Below are positions 42,357 through 50,101 of a DNA stretch of 64,000 nucleotides, one piece after another (the stretch's first letter is position 1; every line of letters starts with the position of its first letter). Source of the DNA: DATBLQ01 sp036555325 (lineage in GTDB: Bacteria; Pseudomonadota; Alphaproteobacteria; Rhizobiales; Aestuariivirgaceae); contig DATBLQ010000082.1 in the NCBI GenBank assembly GCA_036555325.1, positions 1 to 64,000 on the forward strand. Direction: 5' to 3'. Under the pieces are notes generated by a model. It worked only from the letters and a program-made list of their open reading frames with translations. It had not been told where the DNA came from and made no database searches. A program made the translations under genes and the position numbers.

Positions 42357-43052
42357 ATGAACTGGAAGACGGATTTCCGCTCGATCTACTACGACAGCGC
42401 CCCTGAACCTGAGGAGCCAGTCCTGAAGCGAGAAGAAACCGCGCTATTGATCATCGACGTACAGAATACCTACCTCGAAAGACCTGATAGAGCATCGCTG
42501 AACAAGGAAGAGCGCAAGCGATATGATGCCTGGACGCCGTTTCACAAGCGGATGCGGGAAATCGTCATTCCCCGACTTGCGGAGCTCCTGAAGCTGTTTC
42601 GCAAGTACGGCATCGAATGCATCTTTGCCCGGATTGCGTGTCACACGAGAGATGGAAGAGATCGCTCGCTAAGCCAGCGGAAACCTGGGTGGAACAATCT
42701 CCTGCTGCCAAAAAACGACCGACCTTCGCAGGTTGTTGCCGAGCTTGCGCCGCACGGGGATGAAATTGTTGTCACAAAAACAACCGATTCCGCTCTTACT
42801 GGCACCAATCTCAGGCTCATTCTGCACAACTTGGGTGCGAAAAACGTAATCTGTGCAGGTATATTCACCGACCAGTGTGTTTCATCCACAGTTCGCAGCC
42901 TTGCCGATGAGAGCTTCAATGTTGTCGTGCTGGAAGACTGCTGTGCGGCGGGCTCTGAGGACCTGCACCGCAAAGAGCTTGAAATCATTAACATGATCTA
43001 TTGCCACGTCATGAGTTCAGCCGAATTAACGGCCCTCATGAGCCTAAAATGA
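42357..43052 (+). CDS. Isochorismatase-family cysteine hydrolase
   Basis: Cytosolic amidohydrolase of 231 residues in the isochorismatase-like superfamily. The catalytic triad is visible: Asp34 (LLIIDVQNTYL), Lys141 (VVTKTTDSALTGTNL) and Cys174 (AGIFTDQCVSSTVRS). Relatives act on biuret, ureidoacrylate, N-carbamoyl or nicotinamide-type amides, so the enzyme probably frees an amine or ammonia from a substrate of this pathway. The N-terminal 25 residues are longer than in small family members. It starts 9 bases after the dehydratase small subunit and ends the cluster. Confidence 0.88.
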   Translation: MNWKTDFRSIYYDSAPEPEEPVLKREETALLIIDVQNTYLERPDRASLNKEERKRYDAWTPFHKRMREIVIPRLAELLKLFRKYGIECIFARIACHTRDGRDRSLSQRKPGWNNLLLPKNDRPSQVVAELAPHGDEIVVTKTTDSALTGTNLRLILHNLGAKNVICAGIFTDQCVSSTVRSLADESFNVVVLEDCCAAGSEDLHRKELEIINMIYCHVMSSAELTALMSLK

Positions 43053-43127
43053 TCCTCCCGATTAACACACCTTATAGAGATTGAGTGCATACTTCCTGTC
43101 CCTATCATAGATTGTAGACCGGTTGTC

Positions 43128-43766
43128 ATGCATTGGTCTGAATATACACGGTTTTCCATCAATCTCTTCGTCCTGCTCGGTCCGTTCCTACAGATTCCGC
43201 TGATGCTCAGCCTGGTTGGGAAGGCCGATCGCGGAGACATTGTGCGCACGGCTTCGTTTGCCGCTGCAACTGCGCTTGCGATTCTGCTCGCAGCCCACTT
43301 TGCCGGGGAGCTAATTCTCACCTTGCTGGGAACGTCGCTGGCCTCGTTTCAAGTCGGTGGCGGGTTGGTCGTGCTTCTTATCGGGCTGTCGCTTATCCAG
43401 GGCAAAGCCTTGGATAGGGAGCCGCAGCACCCTTCAAACGGCAAATCACCAGGGTCTTCCTTGGCGCTGCGAATGGGCGTCACGCCTCTGGGCACCCCGG
43501 CGCTTGCCGGTGCTGGAACCATAACGGCGGTGATCCTGGAAACGCACAAAGAACATGGCGCGCTTGATAACATCGTCGTGACATTCATCATCGTGGGAAA
43601 CGTGGCTCTTGTTTGGGGTATTCTCAGCTGCGCACCTGCAATCGCCAAAGCCCTCGGCTCCAGCGGTCTGCTTGTCCTACAACGTATCGTCGGCCTGATT
43701 GTCGTGGCCATTGCCGTGGAAATCATCGTAGCGGGCCTTAGCAGCCACGTGGCGAAACTTGCTTGA
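43128..43766 (+). CDS. MarC family membrane protein
   Basis: Integral membrane protein of 212 residues with six hydrophobic segments, the MarC/UPF0056 topology. Marks are SINLFVLLGPFLQIPLMLSL near the start, QVGGGLVVLLIGLSLIQGK, GVTPLGTPALAGAGTITAVI and VIVAIAVEIIVAGL near the end. The function of the family is unsettled. The gene has its own 75-base upstream gap and may not belong to the dehydratase operon. Confidence 0.9.
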   Translation: MHWSEYTRFSINLFVLLGPFLQIPLMLSLVGKADRGDIVRTASFAAATALAILLAAHFAGELILTLLGTSLASFQVGGGLVVLLIGLSLIQGKALDREPQHPSNGKSPGSSLALRMGVTPLGTPALAGAGTITAVILETHKEHGALDNIVVTFIIVGNVALVWGILSCAPAIAKALGSSGLLVLQRIVGLIVVAIAVEIIVAGLSSHVAKLA

Positions 43767-43844
43767 GATGGCTCGATCACGATAGTGTCTGGCAGTTCTT
43801 TCCGAGCCGCCCCAAGCGGTGCCAGGCTTCGACAGCCCAACCTG

Positions 43845-43864
43845 CGACATGTGGTACGATGTCG
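43845..43864. promoter_or_regulatory. Inverted repeat upstream of the Tat-type SBP gene
   Basis: CGACAT (43845-43850) and ATGTCG (43859-43864) form a perfect 6-bp inverted repeat with an 8-base spacer. It lies about 110 bases before the binding-protein start, a suitable place for an operator. The regulator is unknown. Confidence 0.35.
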
Positions 43865-43974
43865 GGGGCTTGGGAGATTGGACCTTTTGTGTTGATATCT
43901 CTGCAGATGCAAGCAAGACATAAAGCACGGTTCGGGGGCACCGACCGGGTTTTAGACTTATCAGGGAGGAGTAT

Positions 43975-45141
43975 ATGGTTAACCGCTTAAATATTTCGCG
44001 TCGGAATTTCATGCAGCAGTCGGCAATGTGGGCAGCGGCGTTTGCGGCCGGCACATCCTTTCGCCCGGACAATGCAACTGCGGCGCGCGAAACTGAACTA
44101 AACATCCTTTGTTGGGAAGGTTACAACTCGGCGCAAGTCCTCGACCCATTCCGGCAGCAGCGTGGGGCCACCGTGAAAGCGGAGTCGCTCACCAATGACC
44201 CCACCATGATCAACCGGCTGCGCGCAGGCGAGATCAATGTTTGGGACCTGATCAATGTCAATAACCCATGGGCGCGCAAGATTATGCACCCTGAAAAGTT
44301 GATCAAGCCTCTCGACCGGGCTCGATTCGAGCCCTATTTCGAGAAAATGCTCCCCGAGTTCAAACCGCCCTACAAATGGGCAATGGATGATGCAGGCACA
44401 GAACTTCTCGGCATGTGCCAGCGCTTCGGGCCCTACAGCTTCGTTGTCAATACCGACAAGGTCAGCCGATCTACGGCAGAGGACCAGGGTTGGGATTTGT
44501 GGAACGATCCTGCAAACGACAAGAAGTATGGCATTCTGGAATCCGACGACTGGAATGTATTCGTACTGTGTTGCATTTCTGGTTTTGATCCGTTCCGTCA
44601 GCACACCGACGAGGAAGTGGCAAAATTCACCGAAACGGCAAAGCGGGTCTTTAAGGGGGCGAAAGTCGTCGGTGACATTGCCACCATGAATCAGGCACTG
44701 GTTGCTGGTGAGATCGATTTCCATTTGACAGGCGGCACCTATTCGGCTTCGCCGGCGCGCGCGGATGGGCACCCGGAAATTCGCGGTGTCACGCCAAAGA
44801 AGGGGCCAATGGTGGATGGGAAGGGCGGCATTTCATGGATCGAAGTCACCTCAACGGTGAACAATCCGAACCTGTCGCCGCTTGCAACAGATTTTCTGGA
44901 GTATGTGCAAGACCCAACCATGGCGCACGTCGTTGCCTTCGCGGAAGGCACATTCAACCCTGTCACACAGATGGGAAACCCCGAGTGCTACAAACTCTTT
45001 ACCAAGGAAGAACTCGACGCCATTCAGTGGGATAGCCTGGAAGAGGAAATGGCCCGATCGGTTGAGTACGATATCGTACCCGATTACGATAAGTTGCTCG
45101 ACATTATGACGGCGGCGAAGCGTGAAGCATCGGGAGGCTGA
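43975..45141 (+). CDS. Spermidine/putrescine-type ABC substrate-binding protein with Tat signal
   Basis: Binding protein of 388 residues. The N-terminus carries a twin-arginine signal (SRRNFMQQSAMWAAAFAAG), so it is exported folded. The PotD/PotF outline follows: LNILCWEGYNSAQVLDPFRQ, then INRLRAGEINVWDLINVNNP and VNTDKVSRSTAEDQGWDLWN, distinct from the two other such proteins in this window. A strong ribosome site GGGAGGAG precedes the ATG. A long GC-rich hairpin separates it from the ATPase gene. Ligand probably a cationic amine or amino alcohol, given the SDR gene at the operon end. Confidence 0.92.
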   Translation: MVNRLNISRRNFMQQSAMWAAAFAAGTSFRPDNATAARETELNILCWEGYNSAQVLDPFRQQRGATVKAESLTNDPTMINRLRAGEINVWDLINVNNPWARKIMHPEKLIKPLDRARFEPYFEKMLPEFKPPYKWAMDDAGTELLGMCQRFGPYSFVVNTDKVSRSTAEDQGWDLWNDPANDKKYGILESDDWNVFVLCCISGFDPFRQHTDEEVAKFTETAKRVFKGAKVVGDIATMNQALVAGEIDFHLTGGTYSASPARADGHPEIRGVTPKKGPMVDGKGGISWIEVTSTVNNPNLSPLATDFLEYVQDPTMAHVVAFAEGTFNPVTQMGNPECYKLFTKEELDAIQWDSLEEEMARSVEYDIVPDYDKLLDIMTAAKREASGG

Positions 45142-45160
45142 TTGAACTCAGGTCGGAATG

Positions 45161-45202
45161 CCCCCCGCGGGATTTTGAACTTGCCATCAAACCCGCGGGG
45201 GG
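45161..45202 (+). promoter_or_regulatory. Long GC-rich hairpin between SBP and ATPase genes
   Basis: CCCCCCGCGGG (45161-45171) pairs with CCCGCGGGGGG (45192-45202); inside the loop TTTGA and TCAAA add a 5-bp inner stem. No T-run follows. It is the strongest of the intercistronic hairpins seen after binding-protein genes in this window and probably protects the upstream message. Confidence 0.65.
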
Positions 45203-45231
45203 ACGATCTTGAAGGTTGGTCGTAGCTGTCA

Positions 45232-46299
45232 ATGGCAACTCGGAAAACGCTGCTCGCTCTTAAGGGTGTTCGCAAGACCTTCGGTGATCTTGCAGCGGTC
45301 GACGGTATCGACCTCGATATAGCCGAGGGCGAGTTTTTCACGATCGTTGGGCCTTCCGGGTGCGGCAAGACTACCCTCCTGCGCATGCTGGCGGGGCTTG
45401 ATACTCCAAGCGCCGGAGACATCGTGCTGCGAGGCCAGGTGGTGAACAACCTGCCGGCCAACATGCGGCCGACATGCATGGTATTTCAGTCACTGGCGCT
45501 TTTTCCCCACCGCACGGTTGGACAGAACATCGAATTTCCTTTGAAGATACGCGGAATTCGCCCGGCCAAACGGAGCGCGCGTGCATTGGAGCTTATGGGC
45601 CTGCTGCGACTGCCGGCAGACTACTATTCCAAAAGCGTGCTTCGTTGCTCGGGCGGAGAACGCCAACGGGTGGCACTGGCGCGGGCGCTGGCTTACGACC
45701 CGGAAATCCTCTTTTTCGACGAGCCTCTCTCCGCCATCGACTACAAGCTGCGCAAGACGCTTGAGAAAGAGTTGAAGGATATTCACCGGGAGACCCGCAA
45801 AACCTTCGTCTACATCACCCATTCTCTCGAGGAAGCAATGGTAATGAGTGACAGAATCGGAGTCATGCGTTCCGGCAAGCTTATTCAAGTGGGAACGCCA
45901 CAGCAGATTTATTCCGCTCCCAATTCCAAATTTGTCTCCGAGTTTATCGGCGATGTGAATATCGTGCCCGTAAGGCGCAGTGGAAACGGCAAGCTGAAAT
46001 CTCCCTCCATCAATGGAGATCTCACCACTCCGACACCGCCGGAATCATTTCAAAGCGGCTATCTTGTCATTCGGCCGGAGTTTCTCCGCTTCCTTGAACA
46101 GAAACAGGACGCCCAGAACGCGGTGAGCGGAAAGCTCTACAATGAATATGTTCTGGGCTCGCGCATTCAGTACCAGATACGCGCAGGCGAGCAGGTGTTC
46201 GTGGTTGAAAAGCTTCGTCAGCAGGCATACCGCGGTGAACGCGATGACAACGTGATTATCGGCTGGGATGCCAAAGACAGCATTTTGGTCGAGGATTAG
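45232..46299 (+). CDS. Spermidine/putrescine-type ABC ATP-binding protein (PotA-like)
   Basis: Nucleotide-binding subunit, 355 residues. Walker A GPSGCGKTT, signature LRCSGGERQRVALARAL, Walker B ILFFDEPLSAIDYKL and switch His in YITHSLEEAMVMSD. The Walker B D-loop is SAIDYKL rather than the common GALDLKL, a small variation. Residues 240-355 form a TOBE-type regulatory domain. It follows the hairpin by 30 bases and energises the permeases at 46359 and 47259. Confidence 0.94.
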   Translation: MATRKTLLALKGVRKTFGDLAAVDGIDLDIAEGEFFTIVGPSGCGKTTLLRMLAGLDTPSAGDIVLRGQVVNNLPANMRPTCMVFQSLALFPHRTVGQNIEFPLKIRGIRPAKRSARALELMGLLRLPADYYSKSVLRCSGGERQRVALARALAYDPEILFFDEPLSAIDYKLRKTLEKELKDIHRETRKTFVYITHSLEEAMVMSDRIGVMRSGKLIQVGTPQQIYSAPNSKFVSEFIGDVNIVPVRRSGNGKLKSPSINGDLTTPTPPESFQSGYLVIRPEFLRFLEQKQDAQNAVSGKLYNEYVLGSRIQYQIRAGEQVFVVEKLRQQAYRGERDDNVIIGWDAKDSILVED

Positions 46300-46358
46300 G
46301 AGATGGCCAAGCAATTGCGTGTGGCAAGGCGCGGATGCTGCGTTGGGCCGGCTGACAG

Positions 46359-47255
46359 ATGGTGGCCATTATGCTCGACCAGAGGCTGCCGCTCGGTGGA
46401 GAACTCATGTTTGGTCGCATGAATGCAGGGGAAAAATCGGCGCTACCGGTACTTCTGTTCCTGGGGCTGGGTTTTGCCACTCCTTTACTGACGGTCATCT
46501 GGTACAGTTTCATGCCACCCCGGACATTTGCTCTCTCGGGTCTGGTGACTCTCGATAATTACTGGACGATTTTTCAGGGCTCGAACTATATCTCCTTCCT
46601 TTGGTCGCTCGGGCTTGCTGCCCTCACTGTTATTGTGCTGGCACTCGTGTGTTACCCGGTTGCCTATGCATTGGTGCGCGTGTTTGGCCCCTATGCGATG
46701 CTGTTCACCCTGTTGTTCACGATTCCCCTCTTTGTTTCTGAGAACATACGTCTTTATGGGTGGGTTCTGTTTTTCATCAAGAACGGCGTGTTGCTCGGCA
46801 CGGTGAAGTGGGTAACGGGGCTCGACCTGCAAAGCTTGCTTTTTACCCGCGCAGCAGTGATTTTCGGGATGGTCTATGTCTACATCCCCTTTATGCTTTT
46901 TCCGATGACCCTTGGCATAGCCATGGTACCGTCGGAAGCGCGGGAGGCTGCCTCCGATCTGGGCGCAACGCGCTGGCAGGTTTTCAAGGAGGTGGAACTT
47001 CCTTTGTCGATGCCTGGGATATTGATCGGAAGCCTGTTGACTTTCGTTTTGGCGGCCGGCGCCATTGCCGAGGCAAAGGTCCTCGGGGGGCAGAAGATCA
47101 TTCCAATCACACACGACATCGAGATCGCTTTCACATATGCGCAAAACTGGCCGCTGGGGTCGGCCCTGGCGGTGCTGCTGATGGCGGTTGTTGGCGCGCT
47201 GGTTCTTTTCGCGCTTCGCCGCTTCGATCTCGACCTGTTTCTCGGGCGGAGATGA
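46359..47255 (+). CDS. Spermidine/putrescine-type ABC permease (PotB-like)
   Basis: Membrane subunit of up to 298 residues with six hydrophobic segments; the EAA loop is EAASDLGATRWQVFKEVELP. The true start is uncertain: ATGs at 46359, 46371 and 46407 are in frame, none with a clear ribosome site. A good AGGAG sits before an out-of-frame ATG at 46303, which opens 38 codons ending inside this gene; this may be a leader peptide or mark a frameshift in the N-terminus. The second permease follows after 3 bases. Confidence 0.88.
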   Translation: MVAIMLDQRLPLGGELMFGRMNAGEKSALPVLLFLGLGFATPLLTVIWYSFMPPRTFALSGLVTLDNYWTIFQGSNYISFLWSLGLAALTVIVLALVCYPVAYALVRVFGPYAMLFTLLFTIPLFVSENIRLYGWVLFFIKNGVLLGTVKWVTGLDLQSLLFTRAAVIFGMVYVYIPFMLFPMTLGIAMVPSEAREAASDLGATRWQVFKEVELPLSMPGILIGSLLTFVLAAGAIAEAKVLGGQKIIPITHDIEIAFTYAQNWPLGSALAVLLMAVVGALVLFALRRFDLDLFLGRR

Positions 47256-47258
47256 GCA

Positions 47259-48107
47259 ATGCAGACACGGTCGCAACGCTTTCGGCATGGGCTCATCGTC
47301 GTGTGGACCCTAGCACTCGTCCTGTTCGTCTATTTGCCCATCATCTGCATAACTCTGGCTTCTTTGACCTCAAGCCGCTATTTCCAGTTTCCCATTGCCC
47401 GCTGGGGGATTGACTGGTGGTTGAAGACATTCGCATCGATCGAAATTCGCCAGTTGCTGGCAACATCCATGAGCATTGCATTTTTGGTCACCATCATTGC
47501 TGTGGTCCTCGGGTTTTTTGGAGCTCTGGCCTTTGCACGCTACGACTGGAAGGGCAGAATGTGGTACCAGCGCGTTATACTCTTGCCGATTTTTTTTCCC
47601 CAGTCGGTGCTCGGCCTGGCCTTACTCTTGTGGTTCAATGCCCTGGGAATGCCGCTAAGCTGGACAACCGCCGTTTTTGCTCATCTCGTCTGGATCGTTC
47701 CGGTTGTCACTCTTGTCATGGCAATCCAGTTTTATGGTTTCGATCCCGCACTCGAAGAAGCGGCGTTCGATCTTGGCGCAACCAGGATGCAGGTATTACG
47801 AGAAGTTACGCTGCCGGTGCTGTTTCCCGGGATCTTCTCCGGCGCACTGTTCGCCTTCCTCCTGTCCTGGGGTAACTTTCCGTTATCGCTGTTCACCACC
47901 GGCGCAGACACGACAGTCCCGGAATATCTCTATGCCAAGATGGTTGCAGGATACACGCCGGGCGTTCCGGTTTTAGGAACCGTTTCGACGCTTGGTGCGG
48001 CAATTGTTTTGATCGGAGGCTATGGCCTTATTTTGGCGCTGCGCAGGGCGCGCAGTCTGGCAACGGCCGAAGCTTTGGAGAGGGAAACCTATGACAAGTT
48101 CGCTTAA
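47259..48107 (+). CDS. Spermidine/putrescine-type ABC permease (PotC-like)
   Basis: Second membrane subunit, 282 residues with six hydrophobic segments. Marks are LALVLFVYLPIICITLASLT, the EAA loop EAAFDLGATRMQVLREVTLP and FLLSWGNFPLSLFTTGADTT, typical of PotC. The last 17 bases overlap the start of the short-chain dehydrogenase gene, so import and the first metabolic step are translationally linked. Confidence 0.93.
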   Translation: MQTRSQRFRHGLIVVWTLALVLFVYLPIICITLASLTSSRYFQFPIARWGIDWWLKTFASIEIRQLLATSMSIAFLVTIIAVVLGFFGALAFARYDWKGRMWYQRVILLPIFFPQSVLGLALLLWFNALGMPLSWTTAVFAHLVWIVPVVTLVMAIQFYGFDPALEEAAFDLGATRMQVLREVTLPVLFPGIFSGALFAFLLSWGNFPLSLFTTGADTTVPEYLYAKMVAGYTPGVPVLGTVSTLGAAIVLIGGYGLILALRRARSLATAEALERETYDKFA

Positions 48108-48861
48108 GGGCAGGTCAGCTGTGGTAACTGGCGGATCGAAAGGGATCGGAAAGGGAATCGCCCGCGTTCTCGCCAATGCTGGAGCTAAAGTCGTTATCGT
48201 GGCTCGCAACCTGGACCAAGCGGCTGCGACCGCTAAGGAGATAGGGCACGGGGCTTTGGGTGTTGCCGCCGACGTGTGCAAGCTGAGCGACATGGAAACC
48301 ATGGCGAAGTCTGCTGCCGACCGTAACGGCGGTATTGATGTGCTCTGTGCCAATGCCGGCATTTTTCCCCAAGCACGATTAGAGGAGATGACAACCGACC
48401 AGTGGGATGAAGTAATCGACACGAATCTCAAAGGCTGCTTCCACGCTGTGAAGGCATGCATCCCATATCTTAAGAAATCAGATCAGGGACGCGTTGTGCT
48501 CACATCATCGATCACTGGGCCGGTTACAGGATTTCCTGGATGGTCGCACTATGGCGCATCGAAATCCGGCCAGCTCGGCTTCATGCACACCGCCTGCATC
48601 GAGCTCGCAAAGTATGGCATCACAGTTAACGCCGTAATGCCGGGCAACATTGTTACCGAAGGTCTGGCAGGGTTGGGCGAGGATTATCTGAAAACGATGG
48701 CAGCCTCGGTTCCGCTGAAGCGCCTTGGGACGGTTGACGACATCGGCAATGCCGTACTGTTCTTTGCCTCCAAGGAAGCGGGCTACGTGACGGGCCAAAC
48801 GATCGTTGTCGACGGAGGACAAATCCTGCCAGAATCGCTCGAGGCGCTAGCTCAAGCCTAA
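48091..48861 (+). CDS. Short-chain dehydrogenase/reductase
   Basis: NAD(P)-dependent oxidoreductase of the classical SDR group, 256 residues. Cofactor motif TGGSKGIG (13-20), NAG at 88-90, catalytic Ser140, Tyr154 and Lys158 (HYGASKSG), and VVDGG near the end. Substrate is not readable from sequence. In the mycobacterial AAUM locus an SDR is proposed to interconvert aminoacetone and 1-amino-2-propanol, and I infer a similar role. The ATG at 48091 with GAGAGGG upstream lies inside the permease gene. It converges on the AraC regulator gene with a 4-base overlap. Confidence 0.93.
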   Translation: MTSSLKGRSAVVTGGSKGIGKGIARVLANAGAKVVIVARNLDQAAATAKEIGHGALGVAADVCKLSDMETMAKSAADRNGGIDVLCANAGIFPQARLEEMTTDQWDEVIDTNLKGCFHAVKACIPYLKKSDQGRVVLTSSITGPVTGFPGWSHYGASKSGQLGFMHTACIELAKYGITVNAVMPGNIVTEGLAGLGEDYLKTMAASVPLKRLGTVDDIGNAVLFFASKEAGYVTGQTIVVDGGQILPESLEALAQA

Positions 48862-49919
48862 TTGCCGCTGGAGATGGCTGATCTGAATACCCGTGGGCTT
48901 CGACCGGTCCAGCGCCTGAACGCGCGGCTAAAGGCGGACAATTCGGAATACCCCAAAAGCAGAGCGACTTCGGAAAGCGGAAGTTGGCGCTGCTTCATAT
49001 AGGAGATCGCCAGATCGCGGCGCACATCTTCGACCAGCGATTTGAAACTGACGTTATTGGCAGCGAATTCGCGATGAAGTACTGCGACGGGTAGACGGAC
49101 CGCGTCGGAAATATCATCGAGCGAGACTGCTCCTTGACTCAAACGGGTGCGTACCGCCGTGCGGATTCGGTCGAGGAGACCCAAGTCAGCGGTCGTTCGG
49201 TCGCCAAGCTGGATCAGACACATGCGCATCATATCCATCAGCCGTGCATCGTGGGCCGGCATCCGCAGCTCCAATATGTTGCTGCGGAAGAGTAGAGCGT
49301 TGGTGGCTTGACTGAAATAGACCGGTGCATTGAAGGCGACTTCATGCTCCTTGGCTTCTGCCGGCTTCGGATGCTCGAAATGAACTTCTTCCGGCGACCA
49401 TCGAGGTCCTGAGCACTCCCGTATCAGATTGAGAAACATCCCCAGCGACAACTCTGCATCCTGCCGCCGCTCCACGATTGTCGGCGTTTCAATTTGGTAT
49501 TCAAGCCGCACCAATCCGTCAGGGCCGGTTCGGAGACTCATGCGGGAGCATTCCTGGTGATAGCCAAAAAGCTCCACGAAATTATCCAGCGCGCTTCCCA
49601 ACGTGGGCGACGAAACGGCTGCATAGCCCCAAAAGCCCAGATCGCGCGGCTGAAACTGGTTGCCGAACCAGAGCCCGAAATTTCCATGCTTCGTTTGGCG
49701 CGCTGCCTGCTCGAAGAGTCGGCAGAAGGCGGACAGGCGAAGCTTCAGAGTGGGGCTGCCTGCCATATCCGGCGCGATTCTGGCGTCTCCGAATATGCGG
49801 TCTACATCGCCGCCCATGCGGCTGATGAAGTCGACCATTCCTGTGGCGGCAGATGCCAAAACTCCAGGAGAGCGGCCACTACCGCCTGGTAATACTCCAC
49901 TGCTGAGTGACTGACCCAT
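48858..49919 (-). CDS. AraC family regulator (OruR-like)
   Basis: Transcription factor of 353 residues from the ATG at 49919 (GGAAAGG upstream). The N-terminal 200 residues match the Arabinose_bd-type domain of the OruR/VirF-like branch (FGLWFGNQFQPRDLGFWGYA, ALDNFVELFGYHQECSRM). The C-terminal 100 residues are the double helix-turn-helix (VSLDDISDAVRLPVAVLHRE, then LSEVALLLGYSELSAFSRAF). It diverges from the microcompartment operon and converges with the SDR gene, so it is the likely local regulator, probably responding to a pathway amine or aldehyde. An upstream start at 49979 is possible. Confidence 0.92.
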   Translation of the reverse strand: MGQSLSSGVLPGGSGRSPGVLASAATGMVDFISRMGGDVDRIFGDARIAPDMAGSPTLKLRLSAFCRLFEQAARQTKHGNFGLWFGNQFQPRDLGFWGYAAVSSPTLGSALDNFVELFGYHQECSRMSLRTGPDGLVRLEYQIETPTIVERRQDAELSLGMFLNLIRECSGPRWSPEEVHFEHPKPAEAKEHEVAFNAPVYFSQATNALLFRSNILELRMPAHDARLMDMMRMCLIQLGDRTTADLGLLDRIRTAVRTRLSQGAVSLDDISDAVRLPVAVLHREFAANNVSFKSLVEDVRRDLAISYMKQRQLPLSEVALLLGYSELSAFSRAFRRWTGRSPRVFRSAISSGN

Positions 49920-50101
49920 GGGCCTTTCCGGCAACAACCTTTGGTATGTTCGCACGGGGCTCTGAGCCAGATCAAGCACGGATCGGCCAATTCGTTAAGG
50001 CTTTCATATGTCAAAATCGAAGGGCTTCCGGTCAAGCCTCTATCGACGGCTAGGGCTATGCTTAACACTGGGCAGCAACAGGAGTGCTGCCGGCACGCGC
50101 C

